Of a stretch of 50,354 nt of DNA, positions 8,217 through 16,346 are shown in pieces (within the stretch, counting starts at the first letter, position 1; every line of letters begins with the position of its first letter). Source of the stretch: Bacteroidota bacterium (GTDB taxonomy: Bacteria; Bacteroidota; Bacteroidia; B-17B0; Aurantibacillaceae); assembly GCA_900299295.1 (NCBI GenBank), contig OMJH01000017.1, positions 1 to 50,354 on the forward strand. Reading direction: 5' to 3'. Both the position numbers and the translations under genes were made by a program. The notes under the pieces are model-generated. The model did no database searches. It was not told where the DNA came from and saw nothing but the letters and a program-made list of their open reading frames with translations.

Positions 8217-8765
8217 ATGGAAATAAGTGAATGCTCAATTCAGGGCCTGCTGATTATTCAACCAAGAGTTTTTCAGGATGACAGGGGCTATTTTTTTGAA
8301 AGCTGGTCAAAAGGAGAATTTATAAAAGATGGAATTGATGTCGATTTTGTTCAGGATAATCAATCGCTTTCACACAAAGGAGTACTTCGGGGCTTACATT
8401 TTCAATCTCCACCTTTTGCTCAGGGAAAACTTGTACGTGTTATAAAAGGAGCGGTTTTAGATGTTGCGGTTGATATTAGGAGAAATTCACCAACGTACGG
8501 CAAACACTTCGCAATTGAATTGAACGAGGACAATAAAATAATGTTTTTTATACCGCCCGGCTTTGCTCATGGATTCGCAACCTTAACTGATAATACAATT
8601 TTCTCCTATAAGTGCACAGCTTATTATAACAAAGAATCGGAGGGCACAATTTTATGGAAGGATAACAACCTAAACATTAACTGGCTACTCGACAATCCAA
8701 TGATATCAGAAAAAGATAAAAAAGGAATAAATTTTTCTGAATTTCAATCACCCTTTTATTCCTAA
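8217..8765 (+). CDS. rfbC: dTDP-4-dehydrorhamnose 3,5-epimerase
   Basis: Seen: 182 residues from ATG 8217. The frame opens at a TTG (8211) overlapping the wzc stop, but the ATG gives the expected N-terminus. The cupin fold is clear: DDRGYFFESW, GVLRGLHFQ with the probable catalytic base His61, GKLVRVIKGAVLDVAVDIRR, and FIPPGFAHGFATL, followed by Tyr131, the likely acid. Known: RmlC converts dTDP-4-keto-6-deoxyglucose to dTDP-4-keto-L-rhamnose for L-rhamnose synthesis. Its partners RmlA, RmlB and RmlD are not in the window, so they must be elsewhere, or the product feeds another deoxysugar route. It sits between the kinase and the initiating transferase, pointing to surface-polysaccharide use. 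Confidence 0.92.
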   Translation: MEISECSIQGLLIIQPRVFQDDRGYFFESWSKGEFIKDGIDVDFVQDNQSLSHKGVLRGLHFQSPPFAQGKLVRVIKGAVLDVAVDIRRNSPTYGKHFAIELNEDNKIMFFIPPGFAHGFATLTDNTIFSYKCTAYYNKESEGTILWKDNNLNINWLLDNPMISEKDKKGINFSEFQSPFYS

Positions 8766-8766
8766 A

Positions 8767-9846
8767 ATGCTTGCAAATTTACCGCTATTCTATTTGTTGC
8801 TTTTTTCAGGGTCAATCATATTTTCCCTTTTAATTAATTCCCTGCTGCTAAAATTCGCTCGTACTTTAGGAATCAGAAATAATCCTGAACTTCAAATCCG
8901 GTGGTCAAATAGCGTTAAGCCTGCACTCGGCGGAATTTCATTTTACCTTACTTTTCTGATTTTATTTTTGCTGTCCGATTTGTTACTTTCAGCTCCTTTC
9001 GATAATTTTTCCACCGTAGGCAGAATTGCCTTCCTTTGCAGCCTTACCATCGCATTCCTTCTTGGCTTATCAGATGATGCGTTTGATACAAAACCACTCA
9101 TAAAATTTTCTGCTCAAGTGGTCTGTTCAATCCTGTTGATTTTAGGTGGTATTAAAATAAATTGTTTTGAAAGTGAATTTCTGAATTACGCAATGACAAG
9201 CCTGTGGGTTGTGGCAATCATGAATTCATTTAATATGCTGGATAATATGGATGCAATTGCAACAGTTACAGCAATTGGAATAATTTCCTATTTCATCCTT
9301 GCTGATTTCAGCATTCATCATACAGCAACCATTTTCTCCCTTATTTTATGCGGCATACTTGCTTGCCTGATTGGTTTTCTTTACTTCAACTGGCATCCTT
9401 CGAAAATGTTTATGGGAGACACCGGATCGCAATTTATAGGTGCCTTACTTGCAGTCGGTGGCATTAAATTTTGCTGGAATTATCCCACAGCAGCAATTGG
9501 TGAACTAGTTCTTTTTTCACCGTTAAAGAATTTAACACTCGTCTACCTCATCTTCTTGCTTCCGATTTCCGATACTACCTCCGTATTTATAAACCGGATT
9601 TTAAAAGGAAATTCCCCTTTCGTAGGAGGAAAAGATCATACCACCCATCATTTATTTTTCAATGGCATTACGGAAAAAAAAATTGCTATTCTTTTTCTTG
9701 GTCTTACAGTAACCGGCGGATTCCTTGCCCTTAAAATGAATGAAACCGGAAAACTAACACCTGTTCAAATCGTACCCTACCTAATTTTCCCCTGTTTAAC
9801 AAGCATTTTCCTTTATCTGTTTACGGTCATTAAAAAAAGAAAATGA
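8767..9846 (+). CDS. MraY/WecA-family polyprenyl-phosphate sugar-1-phosphate transferase
   Basis: Seen: 359 residues with about ten transmembrane helices. Family motifs are present in order: GLSDDAFDTKPLIKFSAQ (Asp-Asp, Mg-binding), NSFNMLDNMDAIA (the NxxNxxDxxD loop), FMGDTGS, and the cytoplasmic His motif KDHTTHH. Known: these enzymes transfer a sugar-1-phosphate (often GlcNAc-1-P) from UDP-sugar to undecaprenyl phosphate, the first committed step of O-antigen or exopolysaccharide repeat units. It starts 1 base after rfbC and its stop overlaps the next ATG by 4 bases (ATGA at 9843-9846), so translation is probably coupled. It is the likely initiating enzyme for this locus. Confidence 0.9.
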   Translation: MLANLPLFYLLLFSGSIIFSLLINSLLLKFARTLGIRNNPELQIRWSNSVKPALGGISFYLTFLILFLLSDLLLSAPFDNFSTVGRIAFLCSLTIAFLLGLSDDAFDTKPLIKFSAQVVCSILLILGGIKINCFESEFLNYAMTSLWVVAIMNSFNMLDNMDAIATVTAIGIISYFILADFSIHHTATIFSLILCGILACLIGFLYFNWHPSKMFMGDTGSQFIGALLAVGGIKFCWNYPTAAIGELVLFSPLKNLTLVYLIFLLPISDTTSVFINRILKGNSPFVGGKDHTTHHLFFNGITEKKIAILFLGLTVTGGFLALKMNETGKLTPVQIVPYLIFPCLTSIFLYLFTVIKKRK

Positions 9847-10868
9847 TTTCTATAAAAGATTTCATTAATAAATTACGGATAAAAAAAAAATTTGTCTTTT
9901 TATTATCAGGCTTCACAATTCTTTCTGCTGCCGTATTTCTCTTTTTTTTTCTTTCCAAAAAACCAAAAGTTACAAATGAAATACCTTGCGTTAATTGGCA
10001 GGAGCGTTTAGGCATTAACTTGCCCAGCGGTTTCAATTTTGCAAACGACTCACTTCCCATAAACGATAGCATTTTTCTTACAAAGCTCAAGAAATTCTTG
10101 CCGCAGAAAAAAAATGTGAGCAAACAGATGGAAACTGTAATTAAACGTGCAGAACAATGGTTTCCTGTAATTGAAAGCATTCTAAAAAAAAACAATTTAC
10201 CGGAAGACCTGAAATACATTGCTGTGACCGAATCTCGGCTAAACAACGCAGTGAGTCCACGAGGCGCTGCAGGATTTTGGCAATTGATGAGACCAACAGC
10301 AATAAAATACGGACTGGAAATAAATGACAATATTGATGAACGACTTTCTGTAAATAAGTCGACAAAAGCAGCGTGTAAATACCTGAATGAAGCTCATCGG
10401 CAATTGGGATGCTGGGCACTGGCAGCGGCAGGATATAACCTTGGAATTAATGGCGTTGCTAAACAGGTTAAAATTCAAAACACGAAAAACTACTTTGACT
10501 TGGATTTGAACAGCGAAACCGAGGCTTATGTTTTTAAATTAATCGCACTTAAATATGTTTTTGAAAATACCAGGGAATTTGGAATAAATATTCCAAGGAA
10601 AAATAATTCGAAACCCATTTTTCAAACTTATTCTTCTGACTCATCAGTAATTCACCTTCATGCCCTGGTCACAAAATATAACCTAGATTTTGACCTTTTT
10701 AAAAAAATGAACCCGTGGATGAAAAATGAAAAATTCAACAACGCTGAAAGAAAAACATACACCTTTGAATACCCAAAACCATATACATTAGAAAATTTTA
10801 AGAAGTTTCTTTTTAAAAATGAAACAAAAGACAAAGATTCAATCACCGAATTCCATTCTAAATCGTAA
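9843..10868 (+). CDS. Membrane-anchored lytic transglycosylase (MltD-like)
   Basis: Seen: 341 residues. An N-terminal hydrophobic helix (about residues 16-38) anchors or exports the protein. The SLT/GH23 domain (about 100-250) contains YIAVTESRLNNAVSPRGA with catalytic Glu130, then GFWQLMRPTA and AAAGYNLGINGV. The C-terminal part (about 265-330) resembles a weak LysM-like module (HALVTKYNLDFDLFKKMNPW), but only one copy and degenerate. Known: these enzymes cleave MurNAc-GlcNAc bonds to form 1,6-anhydro ends. In a polysaccharide operon it could open peptidoglycan for the export complex; that is inference. It overlaps the upstream gene by 4 bases. Confidence 0.88.
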   Translation: MISIKDFINKLRIKKKFVFLLSGFTILSAAVFLFFFLSKKPKVTNEIPCVNWQERLGINLPSGFNFANDSLPINDSIFLTKLKKFLPQKKNVSKQMETVIKRAEQWFPVIESILKKNNLPEDLKYIAVTESRLNNAVSPRGAAGFWQLMRPTAIKYGLEINDNIDERLSVNKSTKAACKYLNEAHRQLGCWALAAAGYNLGINGVAKQVKIQNTKNYFDLDLNSETEAYVFKLIALKYVFENTREFGINIPRKNNSKPIFQTYSSDSSVIHLHALVTKYNLDFDLFKKMNPWMKNEKFNNAERKTYTFEYPKPYTLENFKKFLFKNETKDKDSITEFHSKS

Positions 10869-10894
10869 ATTCATTCCGTATTTAACCCTCTCAG

Positions 10895-13738
10895 GTGGAA
10901 CAATTCTCAGAAGAAATTGAAATAAGTGGCGCGCGCGTTCACAACCTAAAGAATATTCATTTATCCTTACCGCGAAACAAACTGGTTGTGATAACCGGAT
11001 TGAGTGGTAGCGGTAAATCCTCTTTAGCGTTTGACACCCTCTTTGCTGAAGGTCAACGCCGTTACATTGAAAGCTTCTCGTCGTATGCGCGTCATTTTTT
11101 GGGAAATCTAGAACGACCCGATGTAGATAAAATTTCAGGGCTTTCGCCGGTTATCTCAATCGAACAGAAAACAGTAAATAAAAACCCTCGCTCAACTGTC
11201 GGGACCATTACTGAAATTTACGACTTCCTTCGGTTATTATTTGCGCGAGCAGGAGAAGCATACTCTTATGCAACCGGAGAAAAAATGGTGCGCTATTCTG
11301 ACGAACAGATTTTACAACTCATACTCACTTCGTTCAACGAAAAAAGAATTGTGCTTCTTGCTCCCATCGTAAAGGGACGTAAGGGGCATTATCGAGAATT
11401 ATTTGAACAAGTGCGAAAACAAGGTTTTACCAAGGTGAGAGTTGATGGTGAAATAAAAGACCTTGTTGGAAAAATGCAAGTCGACCGCTATAAAATTCAT
11501 GACATTGAACTTGTAATTGACCGGTTGGAAATTAAAAAAAAGGAAGCTGCTAGATTACAGCAGTCAATTCAGTTAGCGCTAAAAACAGGTAAAGGCACTT
11601 TAATGGTAATGGAATACAATGAAAAGAGCAGTTCTAAAATAAAGCCCCGCTTCTTCTCACGCCTGCTTATGTGCCCTACCACAGGTATCTCCTACGACGA
11701 GCCTGCTCCGAATCTTTTTTCCTTCAACTCGCCATACGGGGCATGCCCGAATTGCAATGGACTCGGTACCATTTCTGAAATAGACATTAATAAAATTGTT
11801 CCTGACAAATCACTTTCACTGAAGGAAGGTGCACTTGCACCGGTCGGATCATTTCGTGAAAACTGGATTTTCGCGCAACTGTCAGCTCTTGGGAAACATT
11901 TTGGTTTCACGCTTAACACACCTTTCAACGAACTGGAAGAAGCTGCTGTTCAGGCCATTTTATTTGGCAGTGAAGAATTACTAAAAGTAAAAACGAAGGA
12001 ATATCCGGCCGGATATTCCTCAAGCTTTGAAGGCGTAGCATCGTTTATTGCACGACAGGCAGAAGAAGACCCATCACCAGGCATACAGCGATGGGTACAA
12101 GGCTTTACCAATAAAATTCCATGCCCAACCTGCAACGGGACTCGCTTAAAAAAAGAATCTTTATTTTTCCGCATTCACGATAAAAATATTTCTGAACTTG
12201 CAGAATTTGAAATTTCAAAATTACAGGACTGGTTCAGTTCGATCGAAAAAAAACTTAGCAAACAACAAAACATTATTGCTGAAGAAATTTTAAAAGAAAT
12301 TCGTGCCCGAATAGGGTTTTTGATGGAGGTTGGATTGGACTATGTAACACTCAACCGAAGCTCGCGTTCACTGAGCGGAGGTGAAGCGCAACGAATTCGG
12401 TTGGCAACACAAATCGGATCTAAACTCGTTGGCGTACTTTATATCCTGGATGAACCCAGCATTGGTCTCCACCAGCGCGACAATCAACGTTTAATAGAAT
12501 CATTGAAAAATTTACGCGATGCAGGAAATTCGGTATTAGTCGTTGAGCACGACAAGGATATGATTCTTGAATCGGATTACGTTATTGATGTGGGTCCTGG
12601 CGCAGGTGTACATGGCGGAAAAATTGTTGCAGCAGGACCGCCTGCAGCATTAAAAAATTTCAATTCAATTACTTCTGATTATATCAGCGGCAAAAAACAA
12701 ATTCCTGTTCCAAAATCCCGCAGAATAGGAAACGGAAAAAAATTGGTTTTGAAAAATGCAAGCGGACATAATTTACATGATGTAACGGCATCATTTCCGC
12801 TAGGGACCTTCATTTGCATTACAGGGGTTTCCGGAAGTGGGAAATCAAGTTTGATTAACGATACCTTATTTCCTGCACTCAATAAACATTTTTATGGAGC
12901 GGAAAAAAAACCATTGCCTTTCAAAAAAATAGATGGATTACAACACCTTGATAAAGTGATTGACATTGACCAATCACCTATTGGGCGAACTCCACGTTCC
13001 AATCCCGCAACATACACCAATGTATTTTCGGACATCAGGACCTTATTTACTGAACTACCTGAATCAAAAATCAGAGGTTATAAACCGGGAAGATTTTCTT
13101 TTAATGTAAAAGGTGGTAGATGCGAAGCCTGCCAGGGCGCCGGCGTGAAAACAATTGAGATGAATTTTCTTCCTGATGTTTACGTAAATTGCGACGAATG
13201 CCTTGGTAAACGTTACAATCGCGAAACACTTGAAATTCGTTTCAAAGGAAAATCCATCAGCGATGTTCTCAACCTGACCATCGAACAAGCGACTGATTTT
13301 TTTTCCAGCATTCCTTCCATCTTTCAAAAAATAAAAACATTGAATGAAGTTGGTCTTGGCTATATTACCCTTGGGCAACAAGCCACGACCTTATCCGGCG
13401 GAGAAGCACAACGCGTTAAATTGGCAACTGAACTTTCGAAGCGCGACACCGGAAATACATTATATATTTTAGATGAACCCACTACCGGATTGCATTTTGA
13501 AGACATCCGGATTCTTCTGGGCGTTCTCAATCGTCTTGTTGAGAGTGGTAATACGGTTATGGTAATTGAACATAACCTGGATATTATAAAATGTGCCGAC
13601 TACCTGCTTGATTTAGGCCCGGAAGGTGGTAAAAATGGCGGAACTGTAATATGTCAGGGCACACCGGAAGAGGTAATCAAAAACAAGCAAAGTCATACCG
13701 CTTACTATCTAAAAAAAGAATTGAAATCAATTAATTAA
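10895..13738 (+). CDS. uvrA: Excinuclease ABC subunit A
   Basis: Seen: 947 residues, normal for UvrA. The start is a GTG at 10895: the conserved N-terminus (ISGARVHNLKN) begins at once and there is no suitable ATG. Two ABC ATPase halves are complete: Walker A GLSGSGKSS at 35-43 and GVSGSGKSS in the second half, with signatures SLSGGEAQRIRLA and TLSGGEAQRVKLA. The zinc modules include CPTC...N-type and CEAC/CDEC pairs. In the first module (Cys260, Cys284, Cys287) the expected second cysteine is Thr263. Known: UvrA finds bulky DNA lesions and loads UvrB. It is 26 bases behind the transglycosylase gene; sharing that transcript is probably accidental. Confidence 0.96.
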   Translation: MEQFSEEIEISGARVHNLKNIHLSLPRNKLVVITGLSGSGKSSLAFDTLFAEGQRRYIESFSSYARHFLGNLERPDVDKISGLSPVISIEQKTVNKNPRSTVGTITEIYDFLRLLFARAGEAYSYATGEKMVRYSDEQILQLILTSFNEKRIVLLAPIVKGRKGHYRELFEQVRKQGFTKVRVDGEIKDLVGKMQVDRYKIHDIELVIDRLEIKKKEAARLQQSIQLALKTGKGTLMVMEYNEKSSSKIKPRFFSRLLMCPTTGISYDEPAPNLFSFNSPYGACPNCNGLGTISEIDINKIVPDKSLSLKEGALAPVGSFRENWIFAQLSALGKHFGFTLNTPFNELEEAAVQAILFGSEELLKVKTKEYPAGYSSSFEGVASFIARQAEEDPSPGIQRWVQGFTNKIPCPTCNGTRLKKESLFFRIHDKNISELAEFEISKLQDWFSSIEKKLSKQQNIIAEEILKEIRARIGFLMEVGLDYVTLNRSSRSLSGGEAQRIRLATQIGSKLVGVLYILDEPSIGLHQRDNQRLIESLKNLRDAGNSVLVVEHDKDMILESDYVIDVGPGAGVHGGKIVAAGPPAALKNFNSITSDYISGKKQIPVPKSRRIGNGKKLVLKNASGHNLHDVTASFPLGTFICITGVSGSGKSSLINDTLFPALNKHFYGAEKKPLPFKKIDGLQHLDKVIDIDQSPIGRTPRSNPATYTNVFSDIRTLFTELPESKIRGYKPGRFSFNVKGGRCEACQGAGVKTIEMNFLPDVYVNCDECLGKRYNRETLEIRFKGKSISDVLNLTIEQATDFFSSIPSIFQKIKTLNEVGLGYITLGQQATTLSGGEAQRVKLATELSKRDTGNTLYILDEPTTGLHFEDIRILLGVLNRLVESGNTVMVIEHNLDIIKCADYLLDLGPEGGKNGGTVICQGTPEEVIKNKQSHTAYYLKKELKSIN

Positions 13739-13751
13739 TAAACTCTCACTT

Positions 13752-14465
13752 ATGACAGACAAAAAAGAAGAAAAAATCAGAAATGCATTTGAAGAAAAGG
13801 ACTGGAACAATATTAAGGCTTCTGATTCATGGCAGATATTTAAGATCATGAGTGAATTTGTAGAAGGATTCGAGAAAATGTCAAGAATTGGTCCTTGTGT
13901 TTCAGTTTTTGGCAGCGCCAGAACCAAACCGGAAAACAAATATTATCAGATTGCAGAAGAAATTGCGTATAATTTGGTAAAGGAAGGTTACGGAGTAATT
14001 ACAGGTGGTGGACCAGGAATTATGGAGGCAGCGAATAAGGGAGCCAAACGCGGCGGGGGCAAATCTGTCGGGCTAAATATCGCTTTGCCTTTCGAACAAA
14101 AACATAATGATTTCATTGATTACGACAAGTCAATAAACTTTGATTATTTCTTTGTACGAAAAACAATCTTTCTAAAATATTCTCAGGGATTTATTGCTAT
14201 GCCCGGTGGATTTGGAACTATGGATGAATTATTTGAAGCCTTAACTCTTGTGCAAACCAATAAGATTGCTCAATTTCCTGTTGTATTGGTCGGTAAAAAT
14301 TATTGGGAAGGTTTGGTTTCGTGGCTGTCAACGACAATGAAAGATAAAGAGCAAAACATTCATGCAACAGATATTGAACTCTTTAAAATAGTTGAGACTG
14401 CAAACGAAGCAGTAAAACACATCGTGGATTTCTATTCCAAGTATTTACTGAAACCGAATTTTTAG
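13752..14465 (+). CDS. LOG-family protein (TIGR00730-type, phosphoribohydrolase-like)
   Basis: Seen: 237 residues with a Rossmann-type fold. It has VFGSARTKPENKYY near the N-terminus, GVITGGGPGIMEAANKGA, and the hallmark PGGFGTMDELFEALTLVQT. Known: proteins with PGGxGTxxE split nucleoside 5'-monophosphates such as AMP or cytokinin ribotides into base and ribose 5-phosphate. This member belongs to the longer bacterial group with an N-terminal helical extension (first ~45 residues). It follows uvrA by 13 bases and ends 7 bases before the convergent PKD gene. The physiological substrate is unknown. Confidence 0.88.
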   Translation: MTDKKEEKIRNAFEEKDWNNIKASDSWQIFKIMSEFVEGFEKMSRIGPCVSVFGSARTKPENKYYQIAEEIAYNLVKEGYGVITGGGPGIMEAANKGAKRGGGKSVGLNIALPFEQKHNDFIDYDKSINFDYFFVRKTIFLKYSQGFIAMPGGFGTMDELFEALTLVQTNKIAQFPVVLVGKNYWEGLVSWLSTTMKDKEQNIHATDIELFKIVETANEAVKHIVDFYSKYLLKPNF

Positions 14466-14472
14466 TCTTGAA

Positions 14473-16281
14473 TTAATTCTTAATTACCTTTCTGCATATT
14501 TCCTTATTTCCGGCTTTTACTTTAAGATAATAAATTCCTGCTGCCAGGTTTGAGTTTGAATGCTTGAAATGTTGCTCACCCTTTTTAGCTTTTTCTGTGG
14601 CGACCAGCGCAACTGAATTTCCTAAAACATCAAACAATTCGATTGCTACTTCACTTTCGTTTGGAAGGTTGAAATTAATCGTCAATTCATCCGAAAATGG
14701 ATTGGGAGCAACCGTCAGCGTTTGTAGGAAATCTGTTTCTTCAATTCCAACCACACCGCTAACAATTACAAAAGTGCAAACTGTATCGCTGCAACCGGGA
14801 ACAGGCGGAGGATTTAATACAGCACAAACAATATTAAATCCGTTAGCAGTGTACTGATGCGTTGGATTTAACCCAAATCCGGTACCACCATCTCCGAAAA
14901 TCCAGGCAACTACCGGAAAAATTCCTCCGTTCGTAACGTTTGCGGTAAATGTGTAATTACCTCCTCCGTTGTTTACATAACTGATTTGCATGGAGCACCC
15001 TGCAGAAGTTATAATGACCGTATCACAAAATTGTGATGTACATCCATTATCGGCTGAAACATAATCCATGCAAACGGTATAAGTTCCTGGCGAAGTATAG
15101 GTGTTATTTGCAATAGCCCCTGTACCGGTATTTCCATCGCCAAAATCCCAGGTATAGCTGTCATTAAAATTCAACGGATTTGCAGTAAATACCTGCACGG
15201 TGCCTGCACTGGTATTGTCCCATGAAACAGGACATGAAAGTGAATTAACAGTAACTACAAAGGTGTTGCAAACCGTATCAGCGCCACAGCCACCATTATT
15301 CTGAGTAACAATCATGCACGCTGTATATGTCCCGTCAATATAAAGATTGGAGGGATTTGCGCCACCACCAAAATTCCCGTCGCCAAAATCCCAATTAAAA
15401 CTATAGGATGAATTATTTGGAGTTCCAAAAAACTGAACATTTCCTGTCAGCGTATCAATAGTGTAGGAGTAATTTCCATTAATCTGTCCGGGAACAACAA
15501 TTGTATCAAATATTGAATTTGAACAACCGCTTTGCGTGACCATGGAAAGCTGCACAATATAAAAACCGCAGGAAGCATACGTAACGGATGGATTAACTTG
15601 CGTTGAGGTTTGAAAATTTCCGAATGCCCACTGAAAACCCGTGACACTGTCACCGGGTGCAGTTGAGGTATTTGTAAATGTTACCAAGGTTCCGCTGGCT
15701 GAATAACTAAATGAAGCCTGACACGCAGGTGCGTTAATATTTACATTGAAAAACGTACAAAAAGTGTCGGTTACACAAGCGCCTGAATTATCAGTAAAAA
15801 TTGTACAGGCCCATTGAGCTCCGTTTTGAAAATTGCTTGTTACCGTTGAACCAACCCCGGTGCCTCCGTTACTGAATCCCCAGCTGTAAAAAAAACCAAG
15901 TTGATTAGGTAAAGCCGATATAGTTACATCACCCGTGGTAGTATCAATAGAAACGGATAGGTTCGCATTTACAGAACCGCTTACAGCAATCGTGTCTTCA
16001 AATGTAGAGCTGCATCCTTGCGCCGTAACTATGTCAAGCGTAACAACATATGACCCGCAAGAAGAATAAACAAGAGATGTATTTTGACTAGAATCGACAC
16101 TTCCATTACCCAAAGACCAAGACCATGAAACGATGCTATCTGCAGTTACAACGGAATTATCTGTAAACATAACGGAATCCCCTGACTGATTATAAGTAAA
16201 GGAAGCGGTACATTGAGCGGTAACTGAAAATGATAATTGAAGGAACAATAAGGCGATAAAACAGGTAAAAAGATTTTTCAT
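14473..16281 (-). CDS. PKD-repeat surface protein with T9SS C-terminal sorting domain
   Basis: Seen: 602 residues. Signal peptide of about 22 residues ending near VTAQ. Six PKD-like modules follow (about 23-98, 100-180, 185-265, 266-345, 348-425, 428-505), several with the typical W.FGDG core, and each with paired Cys residues (GCS, DTVC types). The last ~80 residues are a type A T9SS sorting domain: VAPNPFSDELTINF, ELFDVLGN, LAAGIYYLKVKAGN. Known: such proteins are exported by Sec, moved across the outer membrane by T9SS, and attached or released after domain removal. No catalytic domain is visible; an adhesin or structural role is inferred. Convergent with the LOG gene. Confidence 0.88.
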   Translation of the reverse strand: MKNLFTCFIALLFLQLSFSVTAQCTASFTYNQSGDSVMFTDNSVVTADSIVSWSWSLGNGSVDSSQNTSLVYSSCGSYVVTLDIVTAQGCSSTFEDTIAVSGSVNANLSVSIDTTTGDVTISALPNQLGFFYSWGFSNGGTGVGSTVTSNFQNGAQWACTIFTDNSGACVTDTFCTFFNVNINAPACQASFSYSASGTLVTFTNTSTAPGDSVTGFQWAFGNFQTSTQVNPSVTYASCGFYIVQLSMVTQSGCSNSIFDTIVVPGQINGNYSYTIDTLTGNVQFFGTPNNSSYSFNWDFGDGNFGGGANPSNLYIDGTYTACMIVTQNNGGCGADTVCNTFVVTVNSLSCPVSWDNTSAGTVQVFTANPLNFNDSYTWDFGDGNTGTGAIANNTYTSPGTYTVCMDYVSADNGCTSQFCDTVIITSAGCSMQISYVNNGGGNYTFTANVTNGGIFPVVAWIFGDGGTGFGLNPTHQYTANGFNIVCAVLNPPPVPGCSDTVCTFVIVSGVVGIEETDFLQTLTVAPNPFSDELTINFNLPNESEVAIELFDVLGNSVALVATEKAKKGEQHFKHSNSNLAAGIYYLKVKAGNKEICRKVIKN

Positions 16282-16301
16282 GATGTGTTATTTATTCATG
16301 A

Positions 16302-16309
16302 CAAAAGTA
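16302..16309 (-). promoter_or_regulatory. Candidate -7 box for the PKD protein gene
   Basis: TACTTTTG on the minus strand, 20 nt before the ATG at 16281. It faces away from the ispG box 23 bases further on, so 16282-16346 appears to be a compact divergent promoter region. No -33 TTG at standard spacing. Confidence 0.35.
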
Positions 16310-16332
16310 AAAAAATACCCCCGATTAATTGT

Positions 16333-16340
16333 TAAATTTG
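16333..16340 (+). promoter_or_regulatory. Candidate -7 box for ispG, nearly leaderless
   Basis: TAAATTTG, a perfect TAnnTTTG match, ends only 6 nt before the chosen ispG ATG at 16347. If transcription starts a few bases past the box, as is usual, the mRNA would have almost no leader. This also argues against the TTG at 16329 as the start, since that codon lies upstream of the box. Confidence 0.4.
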
Positions 16341-16346
16341 AACCGC

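Noticed and set aside
9830-10330. Long open frame antisense to the lytic transglycosylase gene
   Set aside because: The plus strand holds a complete SLT domain with its catalytic Glu; the antisense translation has no recognisable motif.
14466-14490. GAATTAATTC palindrome between the LOG and PKD genes, considered as a terminator
   Set aside because: Pure AT-rich 10-bp palindrome without a G+C stem, loop or T-run.
16329-16346. TTG start upstream of ispG
   Set aside because: The codon lies upstream of the candidate -7 box at 16333-16340, and an ATG with a good context follows at 16347.
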